Of a DNA stretch of 16,034 nucleotides, positions 14,701 through 16,034 are shown in pieces. Location: NCBI GenBank assembly GCA_008016945.1, contig SSGN01000228.1, positions 1-16,034 on the forward strand. The letters are read 5' to 3'. The first letter of the stretch is position 1. Every line of letters begins with the position of its first letter. Made by a program: the position numbers and the translations under genes. This DNA comes from Flavobacteriales bacterium. GTDB lineage: Bacteria > Bacteroidota > Bacteroidia > Flavobacteriales > PHOS-HE28. The notes under the pieces were generated by a model. That model was not told the origin of the DNA. It ran no database searches and saw only the letters and a list, made by a program, of their open reading frames with translations.

Positions 14701-16034
14701 TTGTTGTTGAGCAGTGCTCTGCCTGCGGGCCGTGTATGGATGGAGGTGGAGCGCGAAGGCCGCATCACGGCGAGTCGTTCGTTCGTGCTGAACAAGACGC
14801 AACAGTTGATCGAACTGCCTGTGGTGGAAAGCGATCGCGGAGGCTTCGCGGTGCATTTCCTCTGTGTGGAGCGCGGTCGTTCGCACCAGCGCACCATTTG
14901 GATCGATGTGCCGTGGACCAACAAGGAATTACAGGTGGAGTGGATGAGCTTCCGCGACAAGTTGCTGCCGGGCACTAAGGAGGAGTGGCGACTGCGGATC
15001 ACCGGACCGAAGAAGGAAAAAGTGGCCGCACAGCTCCTCGCGGTGATGTACGATGCATCGCTCGATCATTTCATGCCCCACGACTGGAGCATGTTCCAAT
15101 GGCCAGGCAATGGCGCCCGTTTTAGTTGGCAGCAGAGCGAGCCGTTCAGCGTACGACAAGGGAATGTGTGGAACATGGGTGTAGCCATTCCCGGCGATAC
15201 CACACGGACCTATCCGCGGCTTTGGATGCCCGCGTTCATGGGGCGGTACTATGAAGAAGAATATGGATCCATGGATATGATGATGCGCACCGAGACCATC
15301 AGCGCAGCACCGCCTAGTCCACGTGGGCGCATGGATAAGGTGGCCAGTGCCGGGATCATGGATGCCGACCTCGCTACTGAAGAGCCGACCGCTCCAGTGG
15401 AGGACGCCACAGTGGCCGAGCAAGGCGGTCCGCAGCCCGTGCGCACCGACTTCCGCGAAACGGCCTTCTTCCTACCCGACCTGCTCACGGATCGTGATGG
15501 CACTGTGGTGCTGCGCTTCACCACCCCCGATGCGCTCACCCGCTGGAAGGTGATGGGCCTGGCGCACACCAAGGAACTGGAGATCGCGCAGTTCACCAAG
15601 CAGACAACCACGAGCAAGCCGTTGATGGTGGTTCCCAACCTGCCGCGCTTCTTGCGTCACGGTGATCGGATCACGCTCACCGCGAAGATCAACGTCACCG
15701 ACGGCGCGGTGAAGGGTAACGTGCGCCTATCGCTTTTCGATCCAGTGAGCGGCAAGGACATCACCGCGCGCTTCGCGCTGCAACGCACCGAGCAAGCTTT
15801 TACCGCTGCGCCGGGAGCGAGCGCCACGGCCAATTGGCCCATCACCGTCCCCGATGATGTCGATGTGGTGAGCGTACGGATCGTCGCCACCGGAGCGGGC
15901 ATCAGCGATGGCGAGGAACGTCCGCTGCCGGTGCTCACGGACAAGGTCTTGGTTACGGAGAGCCTTCCGCTGCCGATCACCAAGGCAGGCACGAAGACCT
16001 TCACCTTGGAGAAGCTCGTTAGCCTGCCTACCGG
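11776..16034 (+). CDS. Alpha-2-macroglobulin family protein (5' part, runs off the window)
   Basis: The frame is open from the ATG at 11776 to the right edge, more than 1,419 codons. Bacterial A2Ms trap attacking proteases in or near the periplasm by a bait-and-cage mechanism. A hydrophobic leader ends FVTC at about residue 18; this could be a lipobox, but Thr before Cys is unusual. Residues 30-370 are helical and TPR-like. The MG-domain signature FTDRAIYRPGQDVYYKG is at 592-608 and EYKRPTFEV follows near 680. The A2M signature VRTDFRETAFFLPDLLTD is at 1222-1239, followed by FTTPDALTRWKVMGLA. Before it lies a low-complexity, Met- and Glu-rich stretch (about 1158-1215), a likely bait or linker. 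The thioester region, if any, lies beyond the window. The family is usually near 1,800-2,000 residues in Bacteroidota. Confidence 0.9.
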   Translation, partial: MRFVRTTPLLLLVLLFVTCRSNRAVVNNGSTPDPRWSAVDSLQRLGQFASALERTEALLSEARAAGDWRNEYRAWHYRSAFIPVIGRSNDSALLAMEARAAEAPVPLKQLLHSAVAEGWWQRYQSDRWRIMERTELGTPTADPETWTQRMFMEKVIAHYQASVEPADTLLQLPVGDLGSLLEREGTAVPLRPTVYDVLAHRALEVFMNSETRITEPAWRFKLDDPKDFGLFEPFALRTLQHRDSTAWEFQAMRIYQRLERAHLNDDTLDALVDVSVQRLAYVYEHSILAEKDSLYVDALNTLRSRVPDDASWAEVTYALAVWHRDQGSKFVRLAGDAWKWENRTARTLCEEAIARFPGSFGAQRCTQLKAQLEYPALRIEVEDAVAPDRDFVIATHYRNVRRVGLRVVRLGADERYDRNEVEKWLLGLKPVKEWSIELPDDGDLNEHLVELPVAGLPYGSYAIVAARDAEFRGEQGALAYAFFTATDLSVTQRTLDGQTELVVLDRWVGTPRSAVKVVRWTFPQRWPQPDAPSRDGEASTDAEGRVKFPTKGEQVQTYYTLEQGADRFRTGASWAYGYERAEPQEEIRTFLFTDRAIYRPGQDVYYKGIVVSQQQKAAAVKASHRTEIRFFDVNGQLIDSAKVTTDAFGAFHGKFKAPTGALTGGMRLEEAHGSAYVQVEEYKRPTFEVVFDPLAGTPKLGEAVTVSGTAKSYAGVPLDGATVRWKVDRGARMPWWCWGWRGLPWGRSTEVANGTAVCDAQGRFTVTFQAEADRAFPRQSEPTFNFTLSADAIDISGETQSGTTSFSLAYRSIDIELLVGEALDRANTDSIVVKVKNLNGEEVDVPMDVRIVELVPPVDAPRRERLWERPDRILEGELPTTHLTDDPLSWPVDKVVFERKAHRGQGRALTVKGMDAFTVGLYRIEVEAKDPQGAVVKVARLVTLYDTAIQNTGFVDEAFHVEAVKARCEPGEKASLLLSSALPAGRVWMEVEREGRITASRSFVLNKTQQLIELPVVESDRGGFAVHFLCVERGRSHQRTIWIDVPWTNKELQVEWMSFRDKLLPGTKEEWRLRITGPKKEKVAAQLLAVMYDASLDHFMPHDWSMFQWPGNGARFSWQQSEPFSVRQGNVWNMGVAIPGDTTRTYPRLWMPAFMGRYYEEEYGSMDMMMRTETISAAPPSPRGRMDKVASAGIMDADLATEEPTAPVEDATVAEQGGPQPVRTDFRETAFFLPDLLTDRDGTVVLRFTTPDALTRWKVMGLAHTKELEIAQFTKQTTTSKPLMVVPNLPRFLRHGDRITLTAKINVTDGAVKGNVRLSLFDPVSGKDITARFALQRTEQAFTAAPGASATANWPITVPDDVDVVSVRIVATGAGISDGEERPLPVLTDKVLVTESLPLPITKAGTKTFTLEKLVSLPT

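Overview
The window comes from a GC-rich member of the Bacteroidota, probably related to the Flavobacteriales. The pointers are type IX secretion (T9SS) C-terminal sorting domains, SprB repeats, a Bacteroidota-type promoter (TTTG, 19 nt, then a TAnnTTTG-like box), an almost complete lack of Shine-Dalgarno sequences, and an alpha-2-macroglobulin of the Bacteroidota kind. This assignment is an inference from protein content; no rRNA gene is present.

Region 1 (1-2567, + strand) is housekeeping and densely packed. It holds the 3' end of dxr (non-mevalonate isoprenoid pathway), an overlapping rseP site-2 protease gene, a GtrA-family four-helix membrane protein and a stand-alone response-regulator receiver protein. 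They probably form one transcription unit, which may end at a hairpin at 2646-2665. Region 2 (2681-3721, +) is an FAD-dependent oxidoreductase of the DAO/ThiO/MnmC type with an unclear start codon. It converges on region 3 with only 14 nt between the stop codons.

Region 3 (3736-11074, - strand) is the accessory part: a run of four genes for exported proteins, transcribed leftward from a good promoter at 11097-11127. In order of transcription they are a SprB-repeat/tail-fibre-like surface protein, a large GH5-like (clan A) glycoside hydrolase with a T9SS tail, and two tandem paralogous beta-propeller-like T9SS proteins. The two paralogues are a duplication. In front of the second lies a scar encoding the same C-terminal peptide (HTSFTIAR-stop) that ends the hydrolase gene, including the same ATGA stop/start overlap, so the duplicated unit once included an upstream gene that has since been mostly lost. 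The sorting domains of the paralogues are far more alike than their middles, which suggests gene conversion.

Region 4 (11177-16034) holds a YecM-like VOC-fold protein on the - strand and, divergent from it, a very large alpha-2-macroglobulin-family protein that runs off the right edge. The A2M probably protects the cell envelope by trapping proteases. I found no tRNA, rRNA, CRISPR, transposon or phage gene in the window.
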